From assembly GCA_028698395.1 (NCBI GenBank), contig JAQVDG010000178.1:1-5344 (forward strand): a stretch of DNA of 5,344 nucleotides, written 5' to 3'. The notes beneath the pieces are model-generated. The model saw nothing but the letters and a program-made list of their open reading frames with translations, searched no databases and was not told the DNA's origin. Positions within the stretch are counted from its first letter, which is position 1. Each line of letters starts with the position of its first letter. Of this stretch, positions 5,327 to 5,344 are shown piece by piece. The DNA comes from Weeksellaceae bacterium. GTDB lineage: Bacteria; Bacteroidota; Bacteroidia; Flavobacteriales; Weeksellaceae. A program made the translations under genes and the position numbers.

Positions 5327-5329
5327 TAT

Positions 5330-5344
5330 AGATCGGAAGAGCAC
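5330..5344 (+). other. Residual Illumina TruSeq adapter (artefact)
   Basis: The last 15 bases, AGATCGGAAGAGCAC, are identical to the start of the Illumina TruSeq adapter. The block is less A/T-rich than the DNA beside it and sits exactly at the end of the window, as expected for adapter read-through assembled into a contig end. Base 5330 (A) could be genomic or the A-tail. These bases should not be treated as genome sequence. Confidence 0.95.

Larger units (their letters stand above)
4973..5329. other. Repeat-rich intergenic region upstream of rpiB
   Basis: These 357 bases are more A/T-rich than the genes. Neither strand carries an open frame longer than about 20 codons, and nothing resembles a tRNA or other RNA gene. 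The region holds a triplicate octamer (5043-5075), a 10-bp A/T inverted repeat (5083-5112), a nested inverted repeat (5157-5202), a leftward -7-like element (5199-5206), tandem heptamers (5204-5224), two TAACAA/TTGTTA palindromes (5211-5234, 5269-5286) and a DnaA-box-like 9-mer (5318-5326). It must carry the rpiB operon promoter unless that lies beyond the contig end. The gene on the other side is not in the window. Confidence 0.8.

Noticed and set aside
1..5344. Mobile elements, CRISPR arrays, tRNA/rRNA genes, toxin-antitoxin or defence genes
   Set aside because: No transposase-like protein, no regularly spaced long repeats, no RNA-gene signatures and no defence domains were seen. All five complete genes have recognisable families, four of them common housekeeping or transport families.

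Overview
The window looks like a piece of a Flavobacteriaceae (Flavobacterium-like) chromosome. The DNA is strongly A/T-rich. It encodes an HU-CCDC81/SPOR fusion protein, an architecture characteristic of Bacteroidota. The best promoter-like words match the Bacteroidota -33 TTTG / -7 TAnnTTTG pattern rather than the enterobacterial -35/-10 one. The assignment rests on protein resemblance and promoter style, not on a search.

Layout. Bases 1-66 are non-coding upstream DNA. Two genes run rightward: a membrane-anchored HU-CCDC81/SPOR protein (67-948) and a hotdog-fold acyl-CoA thioesterase (1006-1533). They are separated by a near-perfect intrinsic terminator whose T-run abuts the thioesterase start codon. 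A short convergent gap (1534-1605) holds a bulged terminator-like hairpin. Three genes then run leftward in a likely operon, in transcription order rpiB (ribose-5-phosphate isomerase B), rnr (RNase R) and a LysE-family exporter. The last ~360 bases (4973-5329) contain no credible gene but are dense in short repeats and inverted repeats, a leftward promoter-like word and one DnaA-box-like 9-mer. The final 15 bases (5330-5344) are the start of the Illumina TruSeq adapter, so the window ends at an untrimmed contig end and those bases are not biological.

How the genes fit together. The HU-CCDC81/SPOR protein probably links a cytoplasmic HU/IHF-like domain to a periplasmic SPOR domain, which in other proteins binds denuded septal peptidoglycan. 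The thioesterase hydrolyses acyl-CoAs. RpiB interconverts ribulose-5-P and ribose-5-P, RNase R degrades structured RNA, and the LysE-like protein probably exports a small amino-acid-like solute. The genes are mostly housekeeping. No defence system, mobile element, CRISPR array or RNA gene was seen. The most interesting signals are the terminator/promoter/ribosome-binding-site overlap before the thioesterase, the TTAACAA-N10-TTGTTA palindrome found near both ends of the window, and the repeat-rich leader region upstream of rpiB.
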